Source of the DNA: Pseudomonas sp. Irchel 3E20
GTDB taxonomy: Bacteria > Pseudomonadota > Gammaproteobacteria > Pseudomonadales > Pseudomonadaceae
Assembly: GCF_900187645.1 (NCBI RefSeq)
Contig: NZ_FYEE01000001.1
Coordinates: 62,001-126,000 of the forward strand
Direction of reading: 5' to 3'
Length of the DNA: 64,000 nucleotides
Within the stretch, counting starts at the first letter, position 1; each line of letters starts with the position of its first letter. Position numbers and translations under genes: made by a program. Under the pieces are notes generated by a model. That model was not told the origin of the DNA, ran no database searches, and saw nothing but the letters and a program-made list of their open reading frames with translations. Below, piece after piece: positions 31,425-46,729 of the stretch.

Positions 31425-33344
31425 ATGGGCAAAATTATCGGTATCGACCTGGGGACCACCAACTCCTGCGTCTCCGTGCTGGAAAACGGCAAGGCTAAAG
31501 TTATTGAGAACGCCGAAGGCGCGCGCACCACGCCGTCGATCGTTGCCTACGCCAACGACGGTGAAATCCTGGTCGGCCAATCGGCCAAGCGTCAGGCCGT
31601 GACCAATCCGCACAACACCCTCTATGCGGTGAAGCGTCTGATCGGTCGTCGTTTCGACGAAGAAGTTGTACAGAAAGATATTCAGATGGTCCCTTACAAG
31701 ATCGTCAAGGCTGACAACGCCGACGCCTGGGTTGAAGTGAACGGCCAGAAAATGGCACCGCCACAAATCTCGGCTGAAATCTTGAAAAAGATGAAGAAAA
31801 CCGCTGAAGACTATCTTGGCGAAGCGGTGACCGAAGCGGTTATCACCGTTCCGGCGTACTTCAACGACAGCCAGCGTCAGGCCACTAAAGACGCCGGCCG
31901 CATCGCGGGCCTGGACGTTAAACGGATCATCAACGAGCCTACCGCGGCCGCTCTGGCCTACGGTATGGATAAGGCAAAAGGCGATCACACCGTGATCGTT
32001 TATGACCTGGGCGGCGGTACTTTCGACGTTTCCGTGATCGAAATCGCCGAAGTCGATGGCGAGCACCAATTCGAAGTACTGGCTACCAACGGCGACACGT
32101 TCCTGGGTGGTGAAGACTTTGACATTCGTCTGATCGACTACCTCGTCGACGAATTCAAGAAAGAAAGCGGCATGAACCTTAAAGGTGACCCGCTGGCGAT
32201 GCAGCGCCTGAAAGAGGCTGCGGAAAAAGCCAAGATCGAGCTGTCTTCGAGCCAGTCGACCGACGTCAACCTGCCGTACATCACGGCAGACGCCACCGGT
32301 CCTAAGCACTTGAACGTGAAGATTTCTCGCGCCAAGTTGGAAGCCTTGGTCGAAGACCTGGTGCAGCGCACTATCGAGCCTTGCCGCATTGCTCTGAAAG
32401 ACGCCGGTATCGACGTTGGTGCGATCAACGACGTGATCCTGGTCGGCGGCCAGACCCGTATGCCGTTGGTACAGAAACTGGTAACCGACTTCTTCGGCAA
32501 AGAAGCACGCAAGGACGTGAATCCGGACGAAGCCGTTGCCATGGGCGCTGCAATCCAGGGTGCGGTACTGGCCGGTGACGTGAAAGACGTGCTGCTGCTC
32601 GACGTCAGCCCGCTGACCCTGGGTATCGAAACCATGGGTGGCGTGATGACCGCGCTGATTGAGAAAAACACCACGATTCCTACCAAGAAATCGCAAGTGT
32701 TCTCGACGGCCGACGACAACCAGGGCGCAGTGACCATTCACGTGCTGCAAGGCGAGCGTAAGCAAGCGGCGCAGAACAAGTCGCTGGGCAAGTTCGACCT
32801 GGCCGAGATTCCGCCAGCACCCCGTGGCGTGCCGCAAATCGAAGTGACCTTCGACATCGACGCCAACGGCATCCTGCACGTAGGTGCCAAGGACAAGGCG
32901 ACCGGCAAGACTCAGTCGATCGTCATCAAGGCCAACTCGGGTCTGTCCGAGGACGAGATTCAGCAAATGGTTCGTGATGCTGAAATCAACGCCGAAGAAG
33001 ACCGTAAGTTTGAGGAGCTGGCCAGTGCCCGCAACCAGGGCGATGCGTTGGTTCACTCCACGCGCAAAATGATCGCTGACGCCGGCGACAAGGTGACTGA
33101 CGAAGAGAAGACAGCCATCGAAGCGGCAGTGGTTGCCCTGGAAGCCGCCGTCAAAGGCGACGACAAGGCTGCCATCGAAGCCAAGGTTGAAGAACTGTCG
33201 AAGGTCTCTGCGCCAGTGGCCCAGAAGATGTACGCCGAACAAGCCAAGCCAGCTGATGGCGCGGCACAGCAAGGCGAGCCGGCGGCTGAAAAAGCTGACG
33301 ACGTTGTCGACGCTGAGTTTGAAGAAGTAAAAGACCACAAGTAA
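31425..33344 (+). CDS. dnaK: Chaperone protein DnaK (Hsp70)
   Basis: A 639-residue Hsp70. The ATG at 31425 ([20 protein letters not shown]) is the family start; an upstream GTG overlaps the ribosome binding site GGGAGAG. The ATPase domain has [47 protein letters not shown] and [13 protein letters not shown]. The substrate domain begins after [19 protein letters not shown] and the C-terminus ends in [15 protein letters not shown], the usual EEV-like tail. It folds and protects proteins with DnaJ and GrpE encoded on each side. Confidence 0.98.
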   Translation: MGKIIGIDLGTTNSCVSVLENGKAKVIENAEGARTTPSIVAYANDGEILVGQSAKRQAVTNPHNTLYAVKRLIGRRFDEEVVQKDIQMVPYKIVKADNADAWVEVNGQKMAPPQISAEILKKMKKTAEDYLGEAVTEAVITVPAYFNDSQRQATKDAGRIAGLDVKRIINEPTAAALAYGMDKAKGDHTVIVYDLGGGTFDVSVIEIAEVDGEHQFEVLATNGDTFLGGEDFDIRLIDYLVDEFKKESGMNLKGDPLAMQRLKEAAEKAKIELSSSQSTDVNLPYITADATGPKHLNVKISRAKLEALVEDLVQRTIEPCRIALKDAGIDVGAINDVILVGGQTRMPLVQKLVTDFFGKEARKDVNPDEAVAMGAAIQGAVLAGDVKDVLLLDVSPLTLGIETMGGVMTALIEKNTTIPTKKSQVFSTADDNQGAVTIHVLQGERKQAAQNKSLGKFDLAEIPPAPRGVPQIEVTFDIDANGILHVGAKDKATGKTQSIVIKANSGLSEDEIQQMVRDAEINAEEDRKFEELASARNQGDALVHSTRKMIADAGDKVTDEEKTAIEAAVVALEAAVKGDDKAAIEAKVEELSKVSAPVAQKMYAEQAKPADGAAQQGEPAAEKADDVVDAEFEEVKDHK

Positions 33345-33401
33345 TTAGTTGTTGGTCGGCCGGTTAACTGCATTCAAGCGGTGGCTGGTAGGATGGCGCC
33401 G

Positions 33402-33421
33402 CGCGGGAGCTTGCTCCCGCG
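33402..33421. repeat. REP-like palindrome in the dnaK-dnaJ gap
   Basis: CGCGGGAGC-TT-GCTCCCGCG is a perfect hairpin of the type found in P. fluorescens REP sequences (core GGGAGCTTGCTCCC). The rest of the 323-base gap between dnaK and dnaJ shows no gene. Confidence 0.75.
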
Positions 33422-33667
33422 TTGGCGTGTCTGGAGCAAGTGAATTTTCACGGTATGCGACTTCGTTCGGATGCTGGCGGTGCGATCGGGAATGCTCCTG
33501 CTTTCCGGGCGGCAGTCATCGCGTTTTTGGCCGGGTTCCTGGCTGAAAAATCCAAAGACCAGGATCGTTGAATTGACGTGAGTTGGGTCCGGGCCTGTAT
33601 TGGGGCTCAACGAGTTTGGCGAAGCTCAGGAGGGGTTTGCCGAACGTCCTTAAGAGTGCAAAGACTT

Positions 33668-35609
<1,942 letters not shown>

Positions 35610-35618
35610 GATGTAGCT

Positions 35619-35655
35619 AAAACGGGGCTCTACCTTTAGGCTTGGGCCCCGTTTT
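35619..35655 (+). terminator. Terminator after dapB
   Basis: AAAACGGGGC pairs with GCCCCGTTTT across a 17-base loop, directly after the dapB stop. Confidence 0.85.
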
Positions 35656-35783
35656 CAACCGCTAAGCGATGTTCTGTCGCATTCCTCTGCCTTTAAGGCT
35701 CTTTAGCGGTGGACCAAAAAGGCCTTTTTCTGTAAGCTACAGCTTTAGTGTGTCCACTAAAAGCGCGCAGAATAATTCAGTGA

Positions 35784-35823
35784 AAAAGCGGGGTGACGTG
35801 TCCATACGTCACTCCGCTTTTTT
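35784..35823 (+). terminator. Strong hairpin with T-run upstream of carA (possible attenuator)
   Basis: AAAAGCGGGGTGACGT (35784-35799) pairs with ACGTCACTCCGCTTTT (one G-U), followed by more T. It lies 45 bases before the carA start and downstream of another dapB terminator, so it is either a second terminator or an attenuator in the car leader. Regulation of carAB by pyrimidines and arginine is known in pseudomonads; the mechanism here is inference. Confidence 0.6.
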
Positions 35824-35868
35824 GCAACCTGCGATCGCCCTTTCAGGCTTTATTTACGGGAGGTCTTC

Positions 35869-37005
35869 TTGACTAAGCCAGCCATACTCGCCCTTGCTGA
35901 TGGCAGCATTTTTCGCGGCGAAGCCATTGGAGCCGACGGTCAAACCGTTGGTGAGGTGGTGTTCAACACCGCAATGACCGGCTATCAGGAAATCCTTACC
36001 GATCCTTCCTATGCCCAACAGATCGTTACCCTGACCTACCCGCACATCGGCAACACGGGCACCACGCCTGAAGATGCCGAGTCGGATCGCGTCTGGTCGG
36101 CTGGCCTGGTGATCCGCGATTTGCCGCTGGTTGCGAGCAACTGGCGTAGCACGATGCCCCTGTCCGATTACCTGAAAGCCAACAACGTGGTGGCAATCGC
36201 CGGTATCGACACCCGCCGCCTGACCCGCATCCTGCGTGAGAAAGGCGCACAGAACGGCTGCATCATGGCCGGCGACAATATCAGTGAAGAAGCCGCCATC
36301 GCTGCGGCCCGGGGTTTCCCTGGTCTCAAGGGCATGGACCTGGCGAAAGTCGTCAGCACCACCAAGCAGTACGAGTGGCGCTCCACGGTCTGGGATCTGA
36401 AAACCGACAGCCACGCCACCATCGAGGCCTCCGAGTTGCCTTACCACGTTGTGGCCTACGACTACGGCGTCAAGGTGAACATCCTGCGCATGCTGGTCGA
36501 GCGCGGTTGCCGCGTGACCGTGGTACCGGCCCAAACCCCTGCGGCCGATGTGCTGGCGCTTAACCCGGATGGCGTGTTCCTGTCCAACGGCCCGGGTGAT
36601 CCTGAGCCTTGCGACTACGCGATCACTGCGATCAAGGCTGTGCTGGAAACCGATATCCCGGTCTTCGGCATCTGCCTCGGCCACCAACTGCTGGCCCTGG
36701 CGTCTGGCGCCAAGACTCTGAAAATGGGCCATGGTCATCACGGTGCCAACCACCCGGTCCAGGACCTGGACACGGGCGTGGTGATGATTACCAGCCAGAA
36801 CCACGGCTTCGCGGTGGATGAAACCACGCTGCCGGCCAATGTCCGGGCGATCCACAAGTCGTTGTTCGACGGCACCCTTCAAGGCATCGAGCGCACTGAC
36901 AAGAGCGCGTTCAGCTTCCAGGGGCACCCTGAAGCCAGCCCGGGTCCGAATGATGTGGCGCCGTTGTTCGACCGCTTCATCAACGAAATGGCCAAGCGCC
37001 GCTAA
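35869..37005 (+). CDS. carA: Carbamoyl-phosphate synthase small subunit
   Basis: A 378-residue glutaminase subunit. The start is TTG at 35869 ([20 protein letters not shown]) with GGGAGG upstream. The N-terminal domain has [20 protein letters not shown] and the C-terminal class I amidotransferase domain has the nucleophilic Cys in [15 protein letters not shown] and His/Glu in [13 protein letters not shown]. It feeds ammonia from glutamine to CarB, supplying carbamoyl phosphate for arginine and pyrimidine synthesis. carB follows after 135 bases containing two GCGGCCCCGG repeats. Confidence 0.97.
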   Translation: MTKPAILALADGSIFRGEAIGADGQTVGEVVFNTAMTGYQEILTDPSYAQQIVTLTYPHIGNTGTTPEDAESDRVWSAGLVIRDLPLVASNWRSTMPLSDYLKANNVVAIAGIDTRRLTRILREKGAQNGCIMAGDNISEEAAIAAARGFPGLKGMDLAKVVSTTKQYEWRSTVWDLKTDSHATIEASELPYHVVAYDYGVKVNILRMLVERGCRVTVVPAQTPAADVLALNPDGVFLSNGPGDPEPCDYAITAIKAVLETDIPVFGICLGHQLLALASGAKTLKMGHGHHGANHPVQDLDTGVVMITSQNHGFAVDETTLPANVRAIHKSLFDGTLQGIERTDKSAFSFQGHPEASPGPNDVAPLFDRFINEMAKRR

Positions 37006-37140
37006 CGGCTGGCCTTGATGTAGCGAAGCGCCTGCGGGCGGCCCCGGTGCAACCGGCGGCCCCGGCAGGTTCTTCAAAGACTGTTTAAGGCGGTTCCTCC
37101 TTCGGGAATGCCGTCGGACCTGCGGATTGAGTGACAACCC

Positions 37141-40100
37141 ATGCCAAAACGTACAGACATAAAAAGCATCCTGATTCTCGGTGCTGGCCCGATCGTTATC
37201 GGCCAGGCCTGTGAATTCGACTACTCCGGCGCCCAGGCCTGCAAGGCCCTGCGCGAAGAGGGTTACCGCGTCATCCTGGTGAACTCCAACCCGGCCACCA
37301 TCATGACCGACCCGGACATGGCCGATGCCACCTACATTGAGCCGATCAAGTGGCAAACCGTCGCCAAGATCATCGAAAAGGAACGCCCGGACGCACTGCT
37401 GCCGACCATGGGCGGTCAGACTGCGTTGAACTGTGCCCTGGATCTGGAGCGCGAAGGCGTCCTGGCGAAGTTCGGTGTGGAAATGATCGGCGCCAATGCC
37501 GACACCATCGACAAGGCTGAAGACCGTTCGCGCTTTGACAAGGCCATGAAATCCATCGGCCTGGCCTGCCCGCGCTCCGGCATCGCCCACACCATGGAAG
37601 AGGCCAACGCGGTGCTGGAGAAGCTTGGCTTCCCGTGCATCATCCGTCCGTCCTTCACCATGGGCGGCACCGGCGGCGGCATCGCGTACAACCGCGAAGA
37701 GTTCGAAGAAATCTGCACCCGTGGCCTGGACCTGTCGCCCACCAAGGAACTGCTGATCGACGAATCGCTGATCGGTTGGAAAGAGTACGAAATGGAAGTT
37801 GTCCGCGATAAAAAGGACAACTGCATCATCGTCTGCTCAATCGAAAACTTCGATCCGATGGGCGTGCACACCGGTGACTCGATCACCGTGGCACCGGCCC
37901 AGACCCTGACGGACAAGGAATACCAGATCCTGCGTAACGCCTCCCTGGCGGTACTGCGCGAGATCGGCGTGGAAACCGGCGGCTCCAACGTCCAGTTCGG
38001 CATTTGCCCGACCACTGGCCGCATGGTCGTGATCGAGATGAACCCGCGGGTATCCCGCTCTTCGGCCCTGGCCTCCAAGGCCACTGGTTTCCCGATTGCC
38101 CGGGTCGCCGCCAAGCTGGCCATCGGCTACACCCTCGATGAGTTGCAGAACGAAATCACCGGCGGCAAGACTCCGGCGTCCTTCGAGCCGTCCATCGACT
38201 ACGTCGTTACCAAGTTGCCGCGCTTTGCCTTCGAGAAATTCCCTAAGGCTGACGCTCGCCTGACCACGCAAATGAAGTCGGTGGGCGAAGTCATGGCCAT
38301 CGGCCGGACCTTCCAGGAATCCCTGCAGAAAGCCCTGCGCGGCCTTGAAGTTGGCGTCTGTGGCCTCGATCCGAAGCTCGACCTGAGCAATCCGGAAAGC
38401 ATGGCGGTGCTCAAGCGCGAACTGACCGTGCCGGGCGCCGAGCGTATCTGGTACGTGGCGGATGCCTTCCGTGCGGGTATGAGCGTCGAAGACATCTTCG
38501 CCATGAACATGATCGACCCTTGGTTCCTGGTGCAGATCGAAGATCTGATTAAGGACGAAGAGCGCGTCAAGACCCTGGGCCTGGCCAGCATCGACCGTGA
38601 CACCATGTACCGCCTCAAGCGCAAGGGTTTCTCCGACATGCGCCTGGCCAAGCTGCTGGGTGTGACCGAGAAGAGCCTGCGCCGCCACCGCCACAAACTC
38701 GAGGTCTACCCGGTCTACAAGCGCGTTGACACCTGCGCGGCCGAGTTCGCCACTGACACCGCTTACATGTACTCCACCTACGAGGAGGAGTGCGAAGCCA
38801 ACCCATCGACCCGTGACAAGATCATGATCCTCGGTGGCGGGCCGAACCGTATCGGCCAGGGTATCGAGTTCGACTACTGCTGTGTGCACGCGGCTCTGGC
38901 CCTGCGCCAGGACGGGTACGAGACCATCATGGTCAACTGCAACCCGGAAACCGTTTCCACCGACTACGACACGTCCGATCGCCTGTACTTTGAATCGGTC
39001 ACCCTGGAAGACGTGCTGGAAATCGTCCGGGTCGAGAAGCCCAAGGGTGTGATCGTGCAATATGGCGGCCAGACGCCATTGAAATTGGCCCGTGCCCTGG
39101 AAGAAGCCGGCGTGCCGATTATCGGTACCAGCCCGGATGCCATCGACCGTGCCGAAGACCGCGAGCGTTTCCAGCAAATGGTTGAACGCCTGAACCTACG
39201 CCAGCCGCCGAATGCCACCGTGCGCAGCGAAGACGAAGCCATCCGTGCAGCCAGCAAGATCGGCTACCCGCTGGTGGTGCGTCCGTCCTACGTATTGGGC
39301 GGTCGGGCGATGGAAATCGTCTACGAAGAAGAAGAACTCAAGCGTTACCTGCGCGAAGCGGTACAAGTGTCCAACGACAGCCCGGTGCTGCTGGATCACT
39401 TCCTCAATTGCGCCATCGAAATGGACGTAGACGCTGTCTGCGACGGCACCGACGTGGTGATCGGCGCGATCATGCAGCACATCGAACAGGCGGGCGTTCA
39501 CTCCGGTGACTCCGCCTGCTCGCTGCCTCCGTACTCGCTGCCCGCCCACATCCAGGACGAAATGCGCGAGCAGGTCAAGAAAATGGCCCTGGAACTAGGC
39601 GTTGTCGGCCTGATGAACGTGCAATTGGCGCTGCAGGGCGAAGACATCTACGTCATCGAAGTCAACCCGCGCGCCTCGCGTACCGTGCCGTTTGTGTCCA
39701 AGTGCATCGGTGTTTCCCTGGCCATGATCGCCGCTCGTGTGATGGCAGGTAAAACCCTGAAGGAAATCGGCTTCACCAAGGAAATCATTCCGAACTTCTA
39801 CAGTGTGAAAGAGGCGGTGTTCCCATTCGCCAAATTCCCTGGAGTCGATCCGATCCTCGGCCCAGAGATGAAGTCCACCGGTGAAGTGATGGGCGTTGGC
39901 GATACCTTCGGCGAAGCCTTCGCCAAGGCCCAGATGGGCGCCAGTGAAGTGTTGCCCACTGGTGGTACTGCCTTCATCAGTGTGCGTGACGACGACAAGC
40001 CGCTGGTGGCGGGTGTGGCCCGTGACCTTATCAGCCTGGGCTTCGATGTAGTCGCTACCGCCGGTACTGCCAAGTTGATCGAGGCGGCCGGCCTGAAAGT

Positions 40101-40362
40101 GCGCCGCGTGAACAAGGTGACCGAAGGTCGTCCGCACGTGGTCGACATGATTAAGAACGACGAAGTGACCCTGATTATCAACACCACAGAAGGGCGTCAG
40201 TCGATTGCTGACTCCTATTCCATTCGTCGCAACGCTCTGCAGCACAAGATCTACTGCACCACCACCATTGCTGCTGGCGAAGCCATCTGCGAAGCGCTCA
40301 AGTTCGGTCCGGAAAAGACCGTGCGTCGCTTGCAGGATCTACACGCAGGATTGAAGGCATGA
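37141..40362 (+). CDS. carB: Carbamoyl-phosphate synthase large subunit
   Basis: A 1073-residue enzyme with two homologous ATP-grasp halves. The first (carboxyphosphate) half begins [20 protein letters not shown] with ATP-grasp segment [18 protein letters not shown]; the second (carbamoyl phosphate) half begins [20 protein letters not shown] with [17 protein letters not shown]. The linking oligomerisation domain has [16 protein letters not shown] and the C-terminal MGS-like allosteric domain has [20 protein letters not shown]. It makes carbamoyl phosphate with CarA. Its stop overlaps the greA start by four bases. Confidence 0.98.
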   Translation: MPKRTDIKSILILGAGPIVIGQACEFDYSGAQACKALREEGYRVILVNSNPATIMTDPDMADATYIEPIKWQTVAKIIEKERPDALLPTMGGQTALNCALDLEREGVLAKFGVEMIGANADTIDKAEDRSRFDKAMKSIGLACPRSGIAHTMEEANAVLEKLGFPCIIRPSFTMGGTGGGIAYNREEFEEICTRGLDLSPTKELLIDESLIGWKEYEMEVVRDKKDNCIIVCSIENFDPMGVHTGDSITVAPAQTLTDKEYQILRNASLAVLREIGVETGGSNVQFGICPTTGRMVVIEMNPRVSRSSALASKATGFPIARVAAKLAIGYTLDELQNEITGGKTPASFEPSIDYVVTKLPRFAFEKFPKADARLTTQMKSVGEVMAIGRTFQESLQKALRGLEVGVCGLDPKLDLSNPESMAVLKRELTVPGAERIWYVADAFRAGMSVEDIFAMNMIDPWFLVQIEDLIKDEERVKTLGLASIDRDTMYRLKRKGFSDMRLAKLLGVTEKSLRRHRHKLEVYPVYKRVDTCAAEFATDTAYMYSTYEEECEANPSTRDKIMILGGGPNRIGQGIEFDYCCVHAALALRQDGYETIMVNCNPETVSTDYDTSDRLYFESVTLEDVLEIVRVEKPKGVIVQYGGQTPLKLARALEEAGVPIIGTSPDAIDRAEDRERFQQMVERLNLRQPPNATVRSEDEAIRAASKIGYPLVVRPSYVLGGRAMEIVYEEEELKRYLREAVQVSNDSPVLLDHFLNCAIEMDVDAVCDGTDVVIGAIMQHIEQAGVHSGDSACSLPPYSLPAHIQDEMREQVKKMALELGVVGLMNVQLALQGEDIYVIEVNPRASRTVPFVSKCIGVSLAMIAARVMAGKTLKEIGFTKEIIPNFYSVKEAVFPFAKFPGVDPILGPEMKSTGEVMGVGDTFGEAFAKAQMGASEVLPTGGTAFISVRDDDKPLVAGVARDLISLGFDVVATAGTAKLIEAAGLKVRRVNKVTEGRPHVVDMIKNDEVTLIINTTEGRQSIADSYSIRRNALQHKIYCTTTIAAGEAICEALKFGPEKTVRRLQDLHAGLKA

Positions 40363-40841
40363 GCATAACCAAGTACCCCATGACTGTTCAGGGCGCTCGC
40401 GCCCTGGAAGAAGAGCACGCTCACCTGACCAAGGTCGTCCGTCCCAAGCTCAGCCAGGACATCGGTACGGCCCGCGAGTTGGGTGACCTGAAGGAAAACG
40501 CTGAGTACCACGCTGCCCGCGAGCAGCAGGGGATGGTCGAGGCGCGGATTCGTGACATCGAAGGTCGTATGCAGAATGCGGTCATCATCGACGTTACGAC
40601 CATTCCTCACACCGGCAAGGTGATTTTCGGTACAACTGTCGAAATCGCCAACGTCGAGACTGACGAACGCGTCACCTACCAGATCGTTGGTGAAGATGAA
40701 GCGGACTTCAAGCTCGGCAAGATCTCTGTCGGATCGCCTCTGGCTCGGGCGTTGATCGCCAAGGAAGAGGGCGATGTAGTCGCTGTCAAAACACCCAGTG
40801 GTGTGATCGAGTACGAGATTGTCGAAGTTCGTCACATCTGA
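40359..40841 (+). CDS. greA: Transcription elongation factor GreA
   Basis: A 160-residue factor that reactivates backtracked RNA polymerase by stimulating transcript cleavage. The N-terminal coiled coil ([20 protein letters not shown]) carries the acidic tip [15 protein letters not shown], and the C-terminal FKBP-like domain has [20 protein letters not shown] and the final [16 protein letters not shown]. The start overlaps carB by four bases (ATGA), so translation is coupled. The N-terminus [12 protein letters not shown] is two residues longer than usual. Confidence 0.97.
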   Translation: MSITKYPMTVQGARALEEEHAHLTKVVRPKLSQDIGTARELGDLKENAEYHAAREQQGMVEARIRDIEGRMQNAVIIDVTTIPHTGKVIFGTTVEIANVETDERVTYQIVGEDEADFKLGKISVGSPLARALIAKEEGDVVAVKTPSGVIEYEIVEVRHI

Positions 40842-40869
40842 AGGCGGGCGCCTGCTCCAGGCCGGCGCC

Positions 40870-41274
40870 ATGCTTTGGCAATTGACCCAGATGCTATGGG
40901 TCGGTGGCCTCTGGCTGCTTTATCTTGGCGTGCTGCCGGTGCTGGATCGAGTCGGCCTGGCACCGCTGCTGATAGATGAAATCTCACGTTCCCTGAGCAC
41001 GCTGCTGGTTGGTTTTTCAGCGGCGTGCGTGTGTTTCCAGATTTTGGTGCTGACGCAAGTGCTGGGGCTGCCGGGCTTGTGGCGGGATGTTCGCGGGCAA
41101 ATGCTGCTGGTCGCTGTTTATGCGAGCGTGATGTACTTCATTGTGCAGTTGATGCTGCCGGATGCATTGCGCTGGCAGTTATTGAACTATCTTGTGCTTG
41201 GCATCAGCGGGCTGGTACTGGTGATGCAACCCGTGCCTGGGTGGAGTGGCAGGGTGCGCGAAGCACACCCTTGA
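40870..41274 (+). CDS. DUF4149-like membrane protein
   Basis: A 134-residue protein from the ATG at 40870 (MLWQLTQMLWVGGLWLLYLG); the longer frame would start inside greA. Four hydrophobic helices are visible: LWVGGLWLLYLGVLPVL, LLVGFSAACVCFQILVLTQV, MLLVAVYASVMYFIVQLML and LLNYLVLGISGLVLVMQ. The same small membrane gene lies between greA and yhbY in other Pseudomonas. Function is unknown. It is convergent with yhbY, seven bases apart. Confidence 0.8.
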   Translation: MLWQLTQMLWVGGLWLLYLGVLPVLDRVGLAPLLIDEISRSLSTLLVGFSAACVCFQILVLTQVLGLPGLWRDVRGQMLLVAVYASVMYFIVQLMLPDALRWQLLNYLVLGISGLVLVMQPVPGWSGRVREAHP

Positions 41275-41281
41275 CTCTTTT

Positions 41282-41590
41282 TTACTTGAAGCGATGCACG
41301 TTCGACAGCTGCTTGTTGGCGCTGAAGTTCTTGCGATAAATCAACGCCATCTTGCCGATGACCTGGACCAGGTCAGCCTTGCCGGCCTTGCAGAGTTCTG
41401 CAATGGCAGCCAGGCGCGCTTCGCGATCCAGGATGTTGAGTTTGATCTTGATTAACTCGTGATCGCCTAGGGCGCGTTCGAGTTCGGCTAACACACCTTC
41501 AGTCAAACCGTTGTCAGCCACAGTCAAAACTGGTTTCAGATGGTGGCCAATGGATTTGTACTGTTTCTTCTGCTCTTGAGTGAGCGGCAT
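41282..41590 (-). CDS. yhbY: YhbY/CRM-domain RNA-binding protein
   Basis: A 102-residue CRM-domain protein bound to pre-50S ribosomes in E. coli. Motifs: QYKSIGHHLKPVLTVADNGL, the HELIKIKL segment (GDHELIKIKLNILDREARLA) and LVQVIGKMALIYRKN matching the conserved GxxxxLYR loop. It is divergent from rlmE, another ribosome-maturation gene, with about 107 bases between the starts. Confidence 0.95.
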   Translation of the reverse strand: MPLTQEQKKQYKSIGHHLKPVLTVADNGLTEGVLAELERALGDHELIKIKLNILDREARLAAIAELCKAGKADLVQVIGKMALIYRKNFSANKQLSNVHRFK

Positions 41591-41696
41591 AATCTGACCC
41601 CTGCGTCTGATCTTGTAAAAAGCGGCGGCCAGTTTACCCGAGCGAGTCCGGGACCGCCCAGTTAATCACGACCCGATTTATTTTTAGAGGTGGCCC

Positions 41697-42347
41697 GTGG
41701 CCCGTTCCAAGACTAGCCATAACTGGCTGAAAGAGCATTTCAACGATCCCTACGTCAAAATGGCGCAAAAAGATGGATACCGTTCCCGCGCAAGCTACAA
41801 ATTGCTGGAGATCCAGGAGCGAGACCGCTTGATCCGCCCAGGCATGACCGTTATTGATCTGGGGGCGGCGCCCGGCGGTTGGTCCCAGGTGACCAGTCGT
41901 CTGATTGGCGGTCAGGGCCGCTTGATCGCCTCCGACATCCTGGAAATGGACAGTATTCCCGATGTGACCTTCATTCAGGGCGACTTCACCGAAGATGCGG
42001 TGCTGGCGCAAATCCTGGAAGCGGTCGGAAATACGCAGGTAGACCTTGTGATTTCCGATATGGCCCCCAATATGAGTGGATTGGCTGCTGTAGATATGCC
42101 GCGTGCGATGTTCCTCTGCGAATTGGCATTGGACTTGGCGGGGCGGGTACTGCGTCCAGGTGGTGATTTTTTAATCAAGGTTTTCCAAGGTGAAGGCTTC
42201 GATCAATACCACAAGGACATCCGCAAACTGTTCGACAAGGTTCAGATGCGCAAGCCGATCTCATCGCGTGACCGTTCCCGCGAGCAGTATTTGCTGGGGC
42301 GCGGTTTTCGTGGGATAGAAGGCGCTGCCAGCGATGAGCGTCTTTGA
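41697..42347 (+). CDS. rlmE: 23S rRNA (uridine-2'-O) methyltransferase RlmE/FtsJ
   Basis: A 216-residue SAM-dependent methyltransferase that modifies U2552 in the A loop of 23S rRNA. Start is GTG at 41697 with GAGGT upstream ([20 protein letters not shown]). The SAM-binding motif is [19 protein letters not shown], and the K-D-K-E catalytic set is present: Lys in [11 protein letters not shown], Asp in [13 protein letters not shown], Lys in [11 protein letters not shown] and Glu in the same loop. A short C-terminal extension ([13 protein letters not shown]) follows. ftsH follows as in other proteobacteria. Confidence 0.96.
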   Translation: MARSKTSHNWLKEHFNDPYVKMAQKDGYRSRASYKLLEIQERDRLIRPGMTVIDLGAAPGGWSQVTSRLIGGQGRLIASDILEMDSIPDVTFIQGDFTEDAVLAQILEAVGNTQVDLVISDMAPNMSGLAAVDMPRAMFLCELALDLAGRVLRPGGDFLIKVFQGEGFDQYHKDIRKLFDKVQMRKPISSRDRSREQYLLGRGFRGIEGAASDERL

Positions 42348-42529
42348 GTGAGCCGATAGGTTTTTTTGTGTCGCTTTCGTCACGAAGCTTTACGAATATC
42401 TTGTAGTCAAAGTTTCACAAAGGGTTACAGACAGCGCCTGCCAGAGCTGTAGGTAATGTAGTAAGTTAGGCCGGTGAATATCATGCGAAGCGCGCGCCAG
42501 TAGCGGAGCTTGCTTCAGAGGGTAGTTAA

Positions 42530-44449
<1,920 letters not shown>

Positions 44450-44457
44450 GGCTTGAA

Positions 44458-45309
44458 ATGACTTTTGTTCCCTCCTCCACCCGATTGCCTTGCGGCAATC
44501 GGGTTCTTGATTTGGCCCATACGCATGTTATGGGTATCCTTAATGTCACTCCTGACTCCTTTTCCGATGGCGGCAGATTCAGCCAGTTGGATGCAGCCTT
44601 GCGTCATGCGCGAGCGATGGTCGACGCTGGCGCCACGCTGATTGATGTAGGCGGAGAATCGACCCGTCCTGGTGCGCGGATGGTATCGCCTCTTGAGGAG
44701 TTGGAGCGCGTCGCGCCTATTGTCGAACTCATTCATCGTGAGCTAGATGTCATTATCTCGGTGGATACCTCCACGCCTGCGGTGATGCGTGAGGTTGCCC
44801 GTTTGGGGGCTGGGCTGATAAACGATGTTCGATCCCTGCGACGGGAGGGTGCTTTGGATGCAGCTGCGGCAACAGGGCTACCAGTGTGTTTGATGCATAT
44901 GCTTGGTGAGCCGGGTGACATGCAGGACAACCCGCAGTACCGCGATATTGTTGGTGACGTCGGAGAGTTCCTGGTTGAGCGCGTTGCCCAATGCGCCGCT
45001 GTGGGAATCACGCCTGATCGCATCATTCTCGATCCGGGATTCGGGTTCGCTAAAAACCTGCAGCACAATCTAAGTCTTTTTAAACATATGGACGCCTTGC
45101 ATGCTCTTGGTCGACCGCTGTTGGTCGGTGTTTCGCGCAAGAGCATGATAGGCCTGGCGTTGAATCGCCCCGTAGGAGAGCGCCTTCACGGCAGTCTCGC
45201 GCTCGCTGCATTGGCAATTGTGAAAGGTGCACGGATTTTGCGAGTTCATGATGTCGCCGAAACGGTCGATGTGGTGCGCATGCTCGCTGCGGTGGAATCG
45301 GCCGAATAG
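44458..45309 (+). CDS. folP: Dihydropteroate synthase
   Basis: A 283-residue folate enzyme, the sulfonamide target. Motifs: [19 protein letters not shown] (pterin site), [54 protein letters not shown] and [10 protein letters not shown] (phosphate binding). It condenses para-aminobenzoate with dihydropterin pyrophosphate. It lies between ftsH and glmM, 16 bases before the latter. Confidence 0.97.
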   Translation: MTFVPSSTRLPCGNRVLDLAHTHVMGILNVTPDSFSDGGRFSQLDAALRHARAMVDAGATLIDVGGESTRPGARMVSPLEELERVAPIVELIHRELDVIISVDTSTPAVMREVARLGAGLINDVRSLRREGALDAAAATGLPVCLMHMLGEPGDMQDNPQYRDIVGDVGEFLVERVAQCAAVGITPDRIILDPGFGFAKNLQHNLSLFKHMDALHALGRPLLVGVSRKSMIGLALNRPVGERLHGSLALAALAIVKGARILRVHDVAETVDVVRMLAAVESAE

Positions 45310-45325
45310 GAATGATGGAGCACTT

Positions 45326-46663
45326 ATGACTAAAAAATATTTTGGGACCGACGGCATTCGTGGTCGTGTCGGCGTTTACCCGATCACACCGGATTTTATG
45401 CTCAAGCTCGGATGGGCCGCAGGTATGGCCTTCCGCAGCATGGGCGCTTGCAAAGTGCTTGTTGGTAAAGACACGCGAATCTCTGGCTACATGTTCGAGT
45501 CGGCTCTAGAGGCTGGCCTGACATCTGCCGGCGCCGATGTCATGTTGCTTGGCCCTATGCCTACGCCAGCCATTGCTTACCTCACGCGCACGTTTCAGGC
45601 TCAGGCCGGTATTGTCATCAGTGCGTCGCACAATCCCCATGATGACAACGGCATCAAGTTCTTCTCCGGGCAGGGGACCAAGCTGCCGGACGAAATCGAA
45701 CTGATGATCGAAGAGTTGCTTGAGACGCCGATGACGGTGGTCGAGTCCAGCAAGATAGGCAAGGTTTCGCGGATCAACGATGCGTCGGGCCGCTACATCG
45801 AATTCTGTAAAAGCAGTGTGCCTACCAGTACGAGTTTCTCCGGGCTCAAGGTTGTACTTGATTGTGCCCATGGTGCGACCTACAAGGTTGCACCCAGTGT
45901 GTTCCGCGAGCTCGGCGCCGAGGTTACTGTGCTGTCCGCACAGCCCAATGGGCTGAACATCAATGACAATTGTGGCTCCACTCACATGGCCTCATTGCAG
46001 GCGGCAGTGTTGGCTGAGCATGCTGATCTTGGGATAGCTTTTGATGGTGACGGCGACCGGGTGCTCATGGTCGATCACACCGGAGCGATAGTTGATGGCG
46101 ACGAACTTTTGTTCATCATCGCGCGCGATTTGCATGAGCGTAAGCAGCTGCAGGGCGGTGTGGTCGGTACGCTGATGAGCAATCTGGGGCTGGAGTTGGC
46201 CCTGGCTGATCTGGGCATTCCATTTGTTCGCGCCAATGTAGGTGATCGCTACGTCATTGCGGATCTGCTGGAGCGCAACTGGCAGGTTGGTGGTGAAAAC
46301 TCCGGACATATCGTCTGCTTCCAGCACACTACGACGGGCGATGCGATCATCGCCGCGTTGCAGGTCTTGATGGCCTTGAAGCGGCGTAATGAAAGCCTTG
46401 CCCAGTCTCGTCAGGCGCTGCGCAAGTGCCCCCAGGTCTTACTGAACGTGCGCTTCTCGGGTGGGGTAAACCCGGTCGAGCATGATGCCGTCAAAGAGGC
46501 GTGCGCCCGTGTCACTGCTGCGATGGCTGGTCGTGGGCGCGTGTTGTTGCGTAAGTCGGGCACTGAGCCTTTGGTTCGTGTCATGGTCGAAGGTGATGAC
46601 GAGGCTCAGGTTCGCGGCTATGCAGAGGAGCTGGCAAAACTGGTTGCTGAAGTTTCTGCCTGA
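45326..46663 (+). CDS. glmM: Phosphoglucosamine mutase
   Basis: A 445-residue enzyme of the alpha-phosphohexomutase family making glucosamine-1-phosphate for peptidoglycan and LPS. ATG at 45326 gives [20 protein letters not shown]. The phosphoserine loop is [20 protein letters not shown], the metal loop [16 protein letters not shown], the sugar loop [20 protein letters not shown], and the phosphate loop [15 protein letters not shown]. It is the third gene of the ftsH-folP-glmM operon. Confidence 0.97.
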   Translation: MTKKYFGTDGIRGRVGVYPITPDFMLKLGWAAGMAFRSMGACKVLVGKDTRISGYMFESALEAGLTSAGADVMLLGPMPTPAIAYLTRTFQAQAGIVISASHNPHDDNGIKFFSGQGTKLPDEIELMIEELLETPMTVVESSKIGKVSRINDASGRYIEFCKSSVPTSTSFSGLKVVLDCAHGATYKVAPSVFRELGAEVTVLSAQPNGLNINDNCGSTHMASLQAAVLAEHADLGIAFDGDGDRVLMVDHTGAIVDGDELLFIIARDLHERKQLQGGVVGTLMSNLGLELALADLGIPFVRANVGDRYVIADLLERNWQVGGENSGHIVCFQHTTTGDAIIAALQVLMALKRRNESLAQSRQALRKCPQVLLNVRFSGGVNPVEHDAVKEACARVTAAMAGRGRVLLRKSGTEPLVRVMVEGDDEAQVRGYAEELAKLVAEVSA

Positions 46664-46729
46664 TTTCGGCTTGCCAGTGTTGAAAGGGTTGGGTAACATC
46701 TGCGCCCACTTTGACCGACGAGGTACAGC

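Noticed and set aside
31359..33338. Long antisense ORF (659 codons) opposite dnaK, and similar long antisense ORFs opposite carA, infB and pnp
   Set aside because: These mirror the codon bias of highly conserved genes on the plus strand, have no family motifs, and lack ribosome binding sites.
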